A DNA stretch of 12,181 nt from assembly GCA_004356215.1 (NCBI GenBank), contig SMXR01000093.1, positions 1 through 12,181 on the forward strand, read 5' to 3'. This DNA comes from Alphaproteobacteria bacterium. Its GTDB lineage: Bacteria > Pseudomonadota > Alphaproteobacteria > Sphingomonadales > SMXR01. A model generated the notes under the pieces. The model was not told the DNA's origin. It worked only from the letters and a program-made list of their open reading frames with translations, and searched no databases. Positions 1 through 6,683 of this stretch are shown piece by piece. The position numbers were made by a program, and so were the translations under genes. How positions within the stretch are numbered: position 1 is the first letter of the stretch; each line of letters begins with the position of its first letter.

Positions 1-1
1 C

Positions 2-661
2 GCCGGGTGGCTTTATGGCGAATTCTGGGTCGAAGTGGCGCATGGCGATATGGTCGATTATTTCACCCTTCAGGTTGGCGTCATCGGCCCGGTCTCGGTG
101 GCGGATAGGACCCAGCGCGCCTATCACCGCTTCATCGGCGTGGATCGCCCCAACGGCTGGGATAACCAGCTTGGCAACGAACCCGGAATCGTTCTTGGGG
201 TTCAGCGCACCTGGACCGAAATCTTGGGCTTGGGCGGGGGCTTTGAGGTTGGCTCAAGCCCGCATCTGGGCGCAGTGGTCGGCAATATTTATACCTATGC
301 CGCCGCTGGCTGGACCCTGCGCCTGGGCCAAAACCTTGGGGAAGAGGCGGGCCCGCCGCCGCGCATATCCCCAGGCCTGCCCGGCAGCCGGTATTTCAAA
401 ACGTCAGCAAAGGTGGTCTGGTACTTCTTTGCCGCGGTCGAAGGGCGCGCGGTTGCGCGCGATATTTTCCTCGACGGCAATACCTTTGCCAGTAGCCACG
501 GTGTTGACAAAAAGAACCTAGTGGCCGACTTTCAATTGGGCGCGGTGTTGCTGATAGATGGCATCCGGATATCCTACACCCATGTGTTTAGAACCCGGGA
601 ATTCGACTTGCAGCCCGCCAACCACGAATTCAGTGGCGTAAATATCGCCTTCCGGTTTTAA
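2..661 (+). CDS. lpxR: LpxR-type lipid A deacylase (outer-membrane barrel), 5' end cut off by window
   Basis: The reading frame is open from base 2 and the visible 219 residues are the C-terminal part; family members are around 300 residues, so about 100 are missing. The visible part begins AGWLYGEFWVE. It then carries a segment with GPVSVADRTQ, a histidine (YHRFIG, codon 125-127), and VDRPNGWDNQLGNEPG, which is the pattern I recognise from the LpxR/DUF2219 family. The C-terminus has the family pattern (IRISYTHVFRTREF, then NIAFRF) and ends in phenylalanine, as outer-membrane barrels do. Known LpxR removes the 3'-acyloxyacyl chain from lipid A in the outer membrane, using a conserved histidine; that His in YHRFIG is the catalytic one is my inference. 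The N-terminal Asn/Asp catalytic residues lie outside the window, so activity cannot be judged. The stop codon is adjacent to the ribosome binding site of the next gene. The shorter GTG at 35 is only an internal codon. Confidence 0.85.
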   Translation, partial: AGWLYGEFWVEVAHGDMVDYFTLQVGVIGPVSVADRTQRAYHRFIGVDRPNGWDNQLGNEPGIVLGVQRTWTEILGLGGGFEVGSSPHLGAVVGNIYTYAAAGWTLRLGQNLGEEAGPPPRISPGLPGSRYFKTSAKVVWYFFAAVEGRAVARDIFLDGNTFASSHGVDKKNLVADFQLGAVLLIDGIRISYTHVFRTREFDLQPANHEFSGVNIAFRF

Positions 662-672
662 GGAGAACAAAT

Positions 673-1371
673 ATGATCGATCTTTATTATTGGCCAACGC
701 CCAACGGGCACAAGATTACTATCTTTCTGGAGGAGGCCGGGCTTGAGTACAAAATCCATCCGATAAACATCGGCGAGGGCGACCAGTTCAAACCCGACTT
801 CCTGAAAATTTCACCCAACAACAAAATGCCGGCGATCGTCGATCTGGACGCTGAAGGCGGCCCGCTTCCGGTTTTTGAATCCGGCGCCATCCTGGAATAT
901 CTGGCGGACAAAACCGGGACGTTTTTACCCCGCGAGACCCACGCCAGATATCGCGTCCTGCAATGGCTTTATTGGCAGGTCGGCGGCCTCGGGCCGATGA
1001 TGGGCCAGGCCAACCACTTTACCAACTATGCGCCCCAGCTCGACGATGAATGCGATCATACCTATGGCCGCGAGCGCTACCAAAACGAAACCCGGCGGCT
1101 ATTCCAAGTGATGGATACCGAACTTGGACTGAAAGAATTCCTCGCCGGTGACTATTCGATCGCCGATATGGCGTCCTGGCCGTGGATGCGCGCCTACAAG
1201 AATTATGATTTTGATTTAAATGACTGGCCCAACCTTTTGCGCTGGCACGAAACCATGAAAGCGCGTCCCGCGGTGCGCAAGGCCATTGACGTCGGTCTTG
1301 AGGTCAACCCGCCCACAAAAGGTCCGCTCAGCGCCGACGCCAAGAAGCACATGTTCGGGAAAAAAGGCTGA
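673..1371 (+). CDS. yfcG: YfcG-like Nu-class glutathione transferase / GSH-dependent disulfide reductase
   Basis: The 232-residue product closely follows Escherichia coli YfcG from the first residue (MIDLYYWPTPNGHKITIFLE, with the family's ISPNNKMPAIVD at 46-57 and FESGAILEYLADKTG at 68-82). Residues 1-85 form the thioredoxin-like domain. Thr9 and Asn11, which hold glutathione in YfcG in place of a catalytic Tyr/Ser/Cys, are both present, as are cis-Pro53 and the Glu69-Ser70 pair that contacts the gamma-glutamyl group. The helical C-terminal domain has QWLYWQVGGLGPMMGQ (97-112) and the N-capping motif region YSIADMASWPW (161-171). The family acts in the cytosol as a disulfide-bond reductase with low transferase activity. 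A strong ribosome binding site, AAGGAG at 660-665, overlaps the stop of the upstream lpxR-like gene, fixing the start and implying translational coupling or one operon. The lysine-rich tail after residue 212 is longer than in E. coli YfcG. Confidence 0.92.
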   Translation: MIDLYYWPTPNGHKITIFLEEAGLEYKIHPINIGEGDQFKPDFLKISPNNKMPAIVDLDAEGGPLPVFESGAILEYLADKTGTFLPRETHARYRVLQWLYWQVGGLGPMMGQANHFTNYAPQLDDECDHTYGRERYQNETRRLFQVMDTELGLKEFLAGDYSIADMASWPWMRAYKNYDFDLNDWPNLLRWHETMKARPAVRKAIDVGLEVNPPTKGPLSADAKKHMFGKKG

Positions 1372-1374
1372 AGG

Positions 1375-1414
1375 GTTCAAATTTTTGAACGCCAAAAACT
1401 TTTATTAAAGTTTT
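1375..1414. terminator. Two AT-rich inverted repeats after the glutathione transferase gene
   Basis: GTTCAAA (1375-1381) is complementary to TTTGAAC (1384-1390), and AAAACTTT (1395-1402) to AAAGTTTT (1407-1414) with a TATT loop. The second hairpin runs into TTTTAATTT. The stems have few GC pairs, so termination would be weak. They may instead be part of the leader or promoter region of the autotransporter gene that follows. Confidence 0.3.
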
Positions 1415-1474
1415 AATTTATGCCTAGAAGGCTTAATATTGTTTCAACTCCCGGGTTTATTTTGTCCATTTATT

Positions 1475-1498
1475 TTGCTAGGCTTTTGCCGCTAGCAA
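1475..1498. promoter_or_regulatory. 7-bp dyad symmetry in the leader of the first autotransporter gene
   Basis: TTGCTAG (1475-1481) and CTAGCAA (1492-1498) are perfect inverted repeats separated by 10 bases, about 60 bases before the start codon at 1559. The spacing of arms (17 bp centre to centre) would suit either a dimeric DNA-binding protein or an RNA hairpin in the 5' untranslated region. No convincing -35/-10 pair could be assigned around it, and no second copy is seen before the paralogue at 6684. Confidence 0.3.
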
Positions 1499-1558
1499 GG
1501 TGGGGATGGCCTGCGCCGCTCCCCGCCGCCGGGAATTAGAATATACGAGGAGGGGAGC

Positions 1559-4500
1559 ATGGCCTTGTACCGTCATTCGTTTGAAGCCACCAACACCAAA
1601 AAGAAGTCAAGATTGAAAGCCGTGCTTCTGGCCGGCACTGCGCTGGTTGGCATTGGGTTGTTCCCGAGCATGCCGCGCTCGGCGACGATCACCTATACCA
1701 ACGGTGAAGACGACACCATGAACTATACCCTGAGCGAAGCGTCTTCCTTTGAGACTGTAGTCGGCGGCGACATTACCGCCGAGCAGTCGGGCACGCTGGA
1801 CCTCAACGGTTTTGCGGCCTCTTTAAGAGCCATGGATTTAACCGACAGGTTAACTTTTTCCGGGGTGATCTCAGGCAGTGGCGGTGTCAGTATAACCGGG
1901 TCTGGAATAATCATCCTTTCCGGCACCAATACCTATACCGGCGGGAAGACGATCGATAGCGGCACGTTGCGGCTTTTGAACAGCGCCGGCGCCGGGGTTG
2001 GCACCATTACCTTCAACGGCGGAGTCCTTGCGCTCGGCGATGGCGTCAACAATGCCAATGCACTCGACCTGAACGCCGATGCCACCCTGGCTACCCTTCC
2101 AGGTGAAGATGAAACTGCAACCCAGTCGGGGGCGATCAACACCTCGGCTGATTCCAGCCCGCATGTGCTGACCGTCAATGCCCAGGATGCTGAATTCGGC
2201 ACTGATCCAAGAGTGCCAAGAGTGCCCAACGCAATTGAAACCAACGCAACTGAAACCGCGGCAATTAAAACCAACGCAACTGAAACCGCGGATACCCTGA
2301 CGATCTCCGGCGTTATTTCGGGCTCCGGGAGTCTGATCATCGACGGGCCGGGAACTGTTGTCCTTTCCGCCACCAACACTTTTACCGGCGGCACCACTAT
2401 TAACGATGGCACGCTGCAACTTTTGAACAGCGCCGGGGCCGGGGTTGGCACCATTACCTTTAACGGCGCAACCCTTGCGCTGGGCGATGGCGTCAACAAT
2501 GCCAATGCACTCGACCTGAACGCCGATGCCACCCTGGCTACCCTTCCAGGTGGAGATGAAACTGCAACCCAGTCGGGGGCGATCAACACCTCGGCTGATT
2601 CCAACCCGCATGTGCTGACCGTTAATGCCCAGGATACTGGATCGGGCGGCCCGGGCTTGCCCTTGGAAATTGAAACCTTGGCAATTGAAACCGCGGCAAT
2701 TGAAACCCCGGATTTTCATCTTCCGCCTTCCTTCGTCGGGGATAATCTGACGATCTCCGGCGTCATTTCGGGCTCCGGGAGTCTGGCCATCGACGGGCAA
2801 GGAACCGTTATCCTTTCCGCCACCAACACCTATTCGGGCGGGACGACGATCATTGTCGGCACCCTGGAGCTTTCCAATGCTGCCGCGGCGGGCACCGGGC
2901 CGATTACCTTTTTTGACAACGACAGATTCAAAATTCTTGATCTCAATAATGTGACCATCGCCAATAATATTTCAGCCCTGGCTTCAAGCCCGCTCGATCT
3001 GCTTTCCCAAATCGTGGTTGATGACGGCGACGCTTCCGGGATTACCGGCGCCATCGACCTTAGCGGCGACGTGGGTTTCGATATTTCCGCTTCCAGCACG
3101 CTGGCGGTTTCCGGTAATATTTCCGGCTCGGAGGCGATAATAAAGAACGGCTCGGGGACCCTGATCCTTTCCGGTTCCAACACCTATTCGGGGGGAACTA
3201 CCCTAACTTCAGGGACGCTTACGCTCCAGGGCGGCAGCGCGCTCAGTGATACCGGTGCGCTCACGGTTAATGGCGGCACCCTGCAACTGGATGCTTCCGA
3301 GGGCATCGGCCCACTTTCCGGCACCGCGGGGGTAATAAGCCTCGGCGCTAGCACCCTGACCCTGAACCAGTCCGCCTTCACCACGTATTCCGGCACCATT
3401 ACCGGCACCGGCAGTTTAATAAAGGATGGAACCGGTACACTGGTTCTTTCCGGCTCCAGCACCTATTCCGGGGGAACGACGATTAACGATGGTACGGTGC
3501 GGCTTTTGAACAGCGCCAGCGCCGGGGTTGGCACCATTACCGTCAACAGCTCTTCCCTCACGCTGGGCGATGGCGTCAACTTGGCAAATGCTCTCGACAT
3601 GACCGCCGATTCCAACCTCAGTACCGCGATCGGGGGCAACATTACCGCTACCCATTCCGGCACCCTCACATTGAGCGGCGAAGTCACCCTGAATGCCTCG
3701 GCCGAAACCGACAGCTTTACCTTTTCCGGGGTAATTTCAGGGACCGGGGGGCTGATTATAAATGGAACTGGAAATTTTATTATCCCCGGTTTGCCCTTCA
3801 ATACGGGTGAGGTCACCCCGAATTCCACCACCGCAATTGTCATTTCCAGGAAGTCTGGTCTCTCAGAACTTAATGGCTCGGGAACCGTGACCTTTTCCGG
3901 ATCAAACACCTATTCCGGCGGCACGGCCATTGTTGACGGCACCCTGGCGCTTTCCCATGACAGCGCCGCGGGTACCGGGACGATTTCGTTTGTTGATGCC
4001 AGCGACCCTCCATCTCTTGATATCGTTGGAAACCCAATTCTTGATCTCAATAATGTTACCATCGCCAATAATATTTCAGTCGATATTACCAATGTAGCCG
4101 CTCATGGTGGCCAAATCGTGGTTGATAACGGTGATAGTTCCGGGATTACCGGCGCCATCTTCCTTAGCAACAATATGAATTTTAATATTTCCGCTTCCAG
4201 CACGCTGGTAGTTTCCGGTAATGTGTCCGGCTCGGGGTCCATGGAAAAGAACGGCTTAGGGACCCTGATTCTATCCGGCACCAACACCAATATCGAAATT
4301 ACCACAAGCCTTGTCCTTGTTGAGGGAACCGTTCAGCTCAACTCCAGCACTGCCGCCGGCGCTGGCAGAATTTCAATTCATGGTTCAGGGGATGCGGTTC
4401 TGGCCCTCTCCGGCGGCTTGACATTTGCCAATAATTTTACCCTCTTTTCGTCGCTGATGGTGACAACCCTGTCCGGCGGCACCGAGGTTTCAATCCTTTC

Positions 4501-6553
4501 CGGAGATATTGCACCCTTATTTAGTTCGGCAAGTACTGTGACCTTCAATACCATTGATGGCGCCGACATCCTGACGGCCTCAGGGGTTATTTCAGATGAT
4601 GATGGCACCCTCAGCCTGGTTAAAACCGGCCCCGGAACCCTGATCCTTTCGGGATCCAACACCTATTCAGGCGGCACAACGCTAACCGCCGGGACGCTTA
4701 CGCTCCAGGGCGGCAGCGCGCTGTCCGATACCGGCACCGTGGTGGTCAATGGCGGCACCTTGCAACTGGATGCTTCCGAGGGCATCGGCACACTTTCCGG
4801 CACCGCGGGGGTAATAAGTCTAGGCGCTAACATCCTGACCGTGAACCAGTCCGCCTCGGGCACCTATTCCGGCACCATTACCGGCACCGGCGGACTGACC
4901 AAGGATGGAACCGCTACACTGACGCTTTCCGGCATCAACACCTATACCGGGTCGACCGCCATTAACGGCGGGACGCTTCTGAACAACGGCAGCCTGACCA
5001 GTGACATCACCATTGCCCTGGGCGCCACTTACGGCGGCACCGGCACCCTCACCGGCAATATCTCAACCTCCGGAACCGTGGCGCCGGGCGCTTCGATTGG
5101 CACCACCACGGTCACCGGCACGGTCACCTTTAACAGCGGTTCCAGCCTCGATGTGGAATTTGATGCCAGCGGCAATGGCGATTTGCTCGACGTCACCGGG
5201 TCGGTGACCATAAACTCCGGCGCGACAATGAACGGGACGTTGCTGGGAGCCAGTTTTTCAGGGCAAATGACTTATACTATTATTGATACCACCGGCGGGG
5301 TTGCCGGCACCTTTGACAGCCTTTTGTTCACCAACGCTTTTGGGTTTCTAACCTATGGGTCTAATACGGTGACCTTGACCGCGGGCGCCCTGGGCAGCAC
5401 GTTCATTGCCTCTGCGACAACCCCGAACCAGAGCGCTATCGCTAACGCGCTTGATGGCCTTGATCCTAATATCGACGCCGATTTCGGCACCATTTTCGTG
5501 GACTATTTGATGCTGGGCAGCGCCGCACAGGCCACGGCGCTCGACCAGATGTCGGGTGAAGGGCTCGGCACCTTGAGTTCATCGACCTTGGCGACCAACG
5601 ACCTGCGCACCCAGGGGATTGCCAGCCACCTTAACGACGCGCGCCTGAATCGCAGTGAGGGTACGGCTGCGCGCGCTTCCGGCACCCGTTATGCCCAGGG
5701 CGGTGGCGGCGCCAGCGTTGAATACGGAAAAGGCGTTTTGTGGATGCAGGGCTATGGCGGCAAGGCGACAATGGATGTCGGTGGCGGTAGCTTTGACGCT
5801 GCCGGCATTGATATCGGTTACGATACCTGGCTCGGCGACGACCTTCTTATTGGCGTGACGGTTGGCGTTGCCCGTGACCGCGAGACCGGCTTTGCCAACT
5901 TGGCCAGCGCCGAAGCCGAATACATCAACTTTGGCGGCCACATGGCGCTTGATAGCGAACCGGTTTATTTCCACGGTATCTTTGCCGTTGGTATTGGCGA
6001 TTTTGCTACCACCCGTAATATAGTTTTTGGCACTACAAATCGTACCGCCATGGGCAGCTTTGACGGGCTCAATGCCACCTTTTACGGCGAAGCCGGCACC
6101 GATGGAAGGTCAGGGGATTATACCTTCCAACCCTATGTCGCCCTGAACTACAGCTATATTGAACGTGATGGCTATACTGAAACCGGCGCCGGATCACTCA
6201 ACCTGGTGGTGGCCAAGGAATCGCTTCATTCCCTGCAGGGCATCCTTGGCGTCAGGGCGGGAACAACCTGGCAGGCCGGGGACAATATGACCATCAGGCC
6301 CGAAATCCGGGCACGCTGGGTGCACGAACTGGCGAACGGGGATATGCGCCGCTCAATGGTCAATTTTGTTGGCTCAAGCGCCAGTTTTGCCACCATAAAT
6401 GATGCCGTCGGCTTTGGTGACGCGTTTGTTTTCGGCACCAGCTTTGATATCTCGACCGGCGGCAGTTTCCATATCGTTATCGGTGGTGATTACCTGTTAT
6501 CGGACGAATACGATATGTGGTCGGGCACCGGACGCGTGCTGTGGAATTTCTAG
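1559..6553 (+). CDS. Autotransporter 1: large repeat-rich surface protein with beta-strand (PATR) repeats and C-terminal barrel
   Basis: This 1664-residue protein is a classical type Va autotransporter. It has an extended signal region: a basic stretch KKKSRLK (14-20), then the hydrophobic LLAGTALVGIGLFP, with cleavage probably near the SA at 41-42. The passenger (about 43-1327) is Gly/Ser/Thr/Asn-rich and predicted to fold as a beta-helix. It contains eight clear copies and one degenerate copy of the autotransporter-associated repeat with the core GTxxLSGxNTYSGGTT. A linker (LDQM at 1328-1331, then SGEGLGTLSSSTLATNDL) leads to a barrel from about 1392 to the end, beginning VLWMQGYGG and finishing VLWNF with the terminal aromatic residue expected for BAM insertion. 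I see no cysteine, no protease triad and no recognised enzymatic domain, so the role is probably adhesion, aggregation or surface variation. A strong GAGGAGGGG ribosome binding site precedes the ATG at 1559. The passenger is a mosaic of duplicated modules, annotated separately. Its tandem paralogue follows after 130 bp. Confidence 0.93.
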   Translation: MALYRHSFEATNTKKKSRLKAVLLAGTALVGIGLFPSMPRSATITYTNGEDDTMNYTLSEASSFETVVGGDITAEQSGTLDLNGFAASLRAMDLTDRLTFSGVISGSGGVSITGSGIIILSGTNTYTGGKTIDSGTLRLLNSAGAGVGTITFNGGVLALGDGVNNANALDLNADATLATLPGEDETATQSGAINTSADSSPHVLTVNAQDAEFGTDPRVPRVPNAIETNATETAAIKTNATETADTLTISGVISGSGSLIIDGPGTVVLSATNTFTGGTTINDGTLQLLNSAGAGVGTITFNGATLALGDGVNNANALDLNADATLATLPGGDETATQSGAINTSADSNPHVLTVNAQDTGSGGPGLPLEIETLAIETAAIETPDFHLPPSFVGDNLTISGVISGSGSLAIDGQGTVILSATNTYSGGTTIIVGTLELSNAAAAGTGPITFFDNDRFKILDLNNVTIANNISALASSPLDLLSQIVVDDGDASGITGAIDLSGDVGFDISASSTLAVSGNISGSEAIIKNGSGTLILSGSNTYSGGTTLTSGTLTLQGGSALSDTGALTVNGGTLQLDASEGIGPLSGTAGVISLGASTLTLNQSAFTTYSGTITGTGSLIKDGTGTLVLSGSSTYSGGTTINDGTVRLLNSASAGVGTITVNSSSLTLGDGVNLANALDMTADSNLSTAIGGNITATHSGTLTLSGEVTLNASAETDSFTFSGVISGTGGLIINGTGNFIIPGLPFNTGEVTPNSTTAIVISRKSGLSELNGSGTVTFSGSNTYSGGTAIVDGTLALSHDSAAGTGTISFVDASDPPSLDIVGNPILDLNNVTIANNISVDITNVAAHGGQIVVDNGDSSGITGAIFLSNNMNFNISASSTLVVSGNVSGSGSMEKNGLGTLILSGTNTNIEITTSLVLVEGTVQLNSSTAAGAGRISIHGSGDAVLALSGGLTFANNFTLFSSLMVTTLSGGTEVSILSGDIAPLFSSASTVTFNTIDGADILTASGVISDDDGTLSLVKTGPGTLILSGSNTYSGGTTLTAGTLTLQGGSALSDTGTVVVNGGTLQLDASEGIGTLSGTAGVISLGANILTVNQSASGTYSGTITGTGGLTKDGTATLTLSGINTYTGSTAINGGTLLNNGSLTSDITIALGATYGGTGTLTGNISTSGTVAPGASIGTTTVTGTVTFNSGSSLDVEFDASGNGDLLDVTGSVTINSGATMNGTLLGASFSGQMTYTIIDTTGGVAGTFDSLLFTNAFGFLTYGSNTVTLTAGALGSTFIASATTPNQSAIANALDGLDPNIDADFGTIFVDYLMLGSAAQATALDQMSGEGLGTLSSSTLATNDLRTQGIASHLNDARLNRSEGTAARASGTRYAQGGGGASVEYGKGVLWMQGYGGKATMDVGGGSFDAAGIDIGYDTWLGDDLLIGVTVGVARDRETGFANLASAEAEYINFGGHMALDSEPVYFHGIFAVGIGDFATTRNIVFGTTNRTAMGSFDGLNATFYGEAGTDGRSGDYTFQPYVALNYSYIERDGYTETGAGSLNLVVAKESLHSLQGILGVRAGTTWQAGDNMTIRPEIRARWVHELANGDMRRSMVNFVGSSASFATINDAVGFGDAFVFGTSFDISTGGSFHIVIGGDYLLSDEYDMWSGTGRVLWNF
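2207..2224 (+). repeat. 9-bp coding tandem repeat, two copies
   Basis: CCAAGAGTG occurs at 2207-2215 and again at 2216-2224, in frame, giving the peptide PRVPRVP. It lies immediately before the 15-bp minisatellite in the same variable linker, where the two 447/450-bp units differ most. Confidence 0.85.
2231..2290 (+). repeat. 15-bp in-frame minisatellite, four copies (AIETN/ATETA pentapeptides)
   Basis: Four 15-bp units follow each other: 2231-2245, 2246-2260, 2261-2275 and 2276-2290. They encode AIETN, ATETA, AIKTN and ATETA. Viewed as two 30-bp units, they differ at a single base (position 2267, G to A). The array is a multiple of three and keeps the frame, so gain or loss of units only changes linker length. 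It sits at the end of the first 447-bp module, before the next PATR repeat. Confidence 0.92.
2663..2707 (+). repeat. 15-bp in-frame minisatellite, three copies (LEIET/LAIET/AAIET)
   Basis: Units at 2663-2677, 2678-2692 and 2693-2707 encode LEIET, LAIET and AAIET. All share the core AATTGAAACC with the array at 2231-2290. The array lies at the matching position of the second 450-bp module, but with three units instead of four and with different third-unit bases. The two arrays have therefore changed independently, or expanded, since the module was duplicated. Confidence 0.9.
2933..3445 (+). repeat. Passenger block that recurs, interrupted, at 4037-4924
   Basis: Bases 2933-3183 align without gaps to 4037-4287 (offset 1104). 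For example 2933-2975 and 4037-4079 differ at a single base in 43, and the FNISASSTL / FDISASSTL segment is at the same offset. Bases from about 3150 to 3445 align to 4629-4924 (offset 1479), with the shared TLTLQGGSALSDTG and LQLDASEGIG segments. The change of offset, 375 bp, is the size of one inserted module. Confidence 0.85.
4037..4924 (+). repeat. Second copy of the 2933-3445 block, split by a 375-bp module
   Basis: The left part (4037-4287) and right part (4629-4924) are collinear with 2933-3183 and 3150-3445. Between them lie 375 bp (125 residues) not present at the first location. The junctions fall at two copies of GTLILSG, coded near 4259-4276 and 4634-4651. The inserted residues include TLSGGTEVS and NTIDGADIL, which match ISGGIEVS and NTIDADDIL in the neighbouring autotransporter 2. 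Confidence 0.85.
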
Positions 6554-6556
6554 GGT

Positions 6557-6573
6557 AAAAATTCTGAATTTTT
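6557..6573. terminator. AT-rich palindrome after autotransporter 1 (weak terminator candidate)
   Basis: AAAAATTC (6557-6564) and GAATTTTT (6566-6573) form a near-perfect palindrome 3 bases after the stop of autotransporter 1, followed by a T-rich stretch (TATTTTTATT). There are only one or two GC pairs, so it would give at most partial termination. Some read-through into the second autotransporter gene is plausible. The remainder of the 130-bp gap shows no clear promoter, but a strong ribosome binding site (GGAGGAAGG) stands just before 6684. Confidence 0.25.
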
Positions 6574-6683
6574 CCGGTATTTTTATTCATAAATGTTTGT
6601 TAGGGTCTCCTCCGTAATTTTGGTTGGCGTGAGCCCGTCGGTTTTCACCTGCCGCATAACAATAAAATTTTCTGGAGGAAGGC

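Larger units (their letters stand above)
1859..2755 (+). repeat. Tandem duplication inside autotransporter 1 (447-bp and 450-bp units)
   Basis: Unit 1 is 1859-2305 (149 codons, residues 101-249) and unit 2 is 2306-2755 (150 codons, residues 250-399). Both begin at the TCCGG of the FSGVISG / ISGVISG motif. The core 2041-2188 matches 2488-2635 with only 3 differences in 148 bases, whereas the flanks of each unit have diverged and carry small indels. A more diverged third copy starts near 3424, with RLLNSASAGVGTITVN in the corresponding place. Each of the first two units ends in a 15-bp minisatellite. Confidence 0.9.

Noticed and set aside
15..521. A 168-residue plus-strand frame overlapping the lpxR-like gene
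   Set aside because: It is in a different frame from the clearly conserved LpxR sequence, and is low-complexity in Ala, Arg and Pro.
2231..2707. Possible CRISPR array from the short repeats
   Set aside because: The units are 15 bp, directly adjacent, in frame and inside a coding region, with no spacers and no cas genes. This is a coding minisatellite.
1871..2800. A 309-residue minus-strand open frame inside autotransporter 1, with repeated GFNCRGFNC-like peptides
   Set aside because: It is the antisense reading of the duplicated modules and minisatellites. The repeated peptides follow from the 15-bp repeats on the coding strand. It has no ribosome binding site and a poor codon pattern, and a well-supported gene occupies the other strand.
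2830..5211. A series of further minus-strand open frames rich in Pro, Val and Glu (many ending with VPPE)
   Set aside because: These are shadows of the PATR repeats: the coding-strand SGGTT motif reads as VVPPE on the other strand. Regular spacing follows the repeats, not separate genes.
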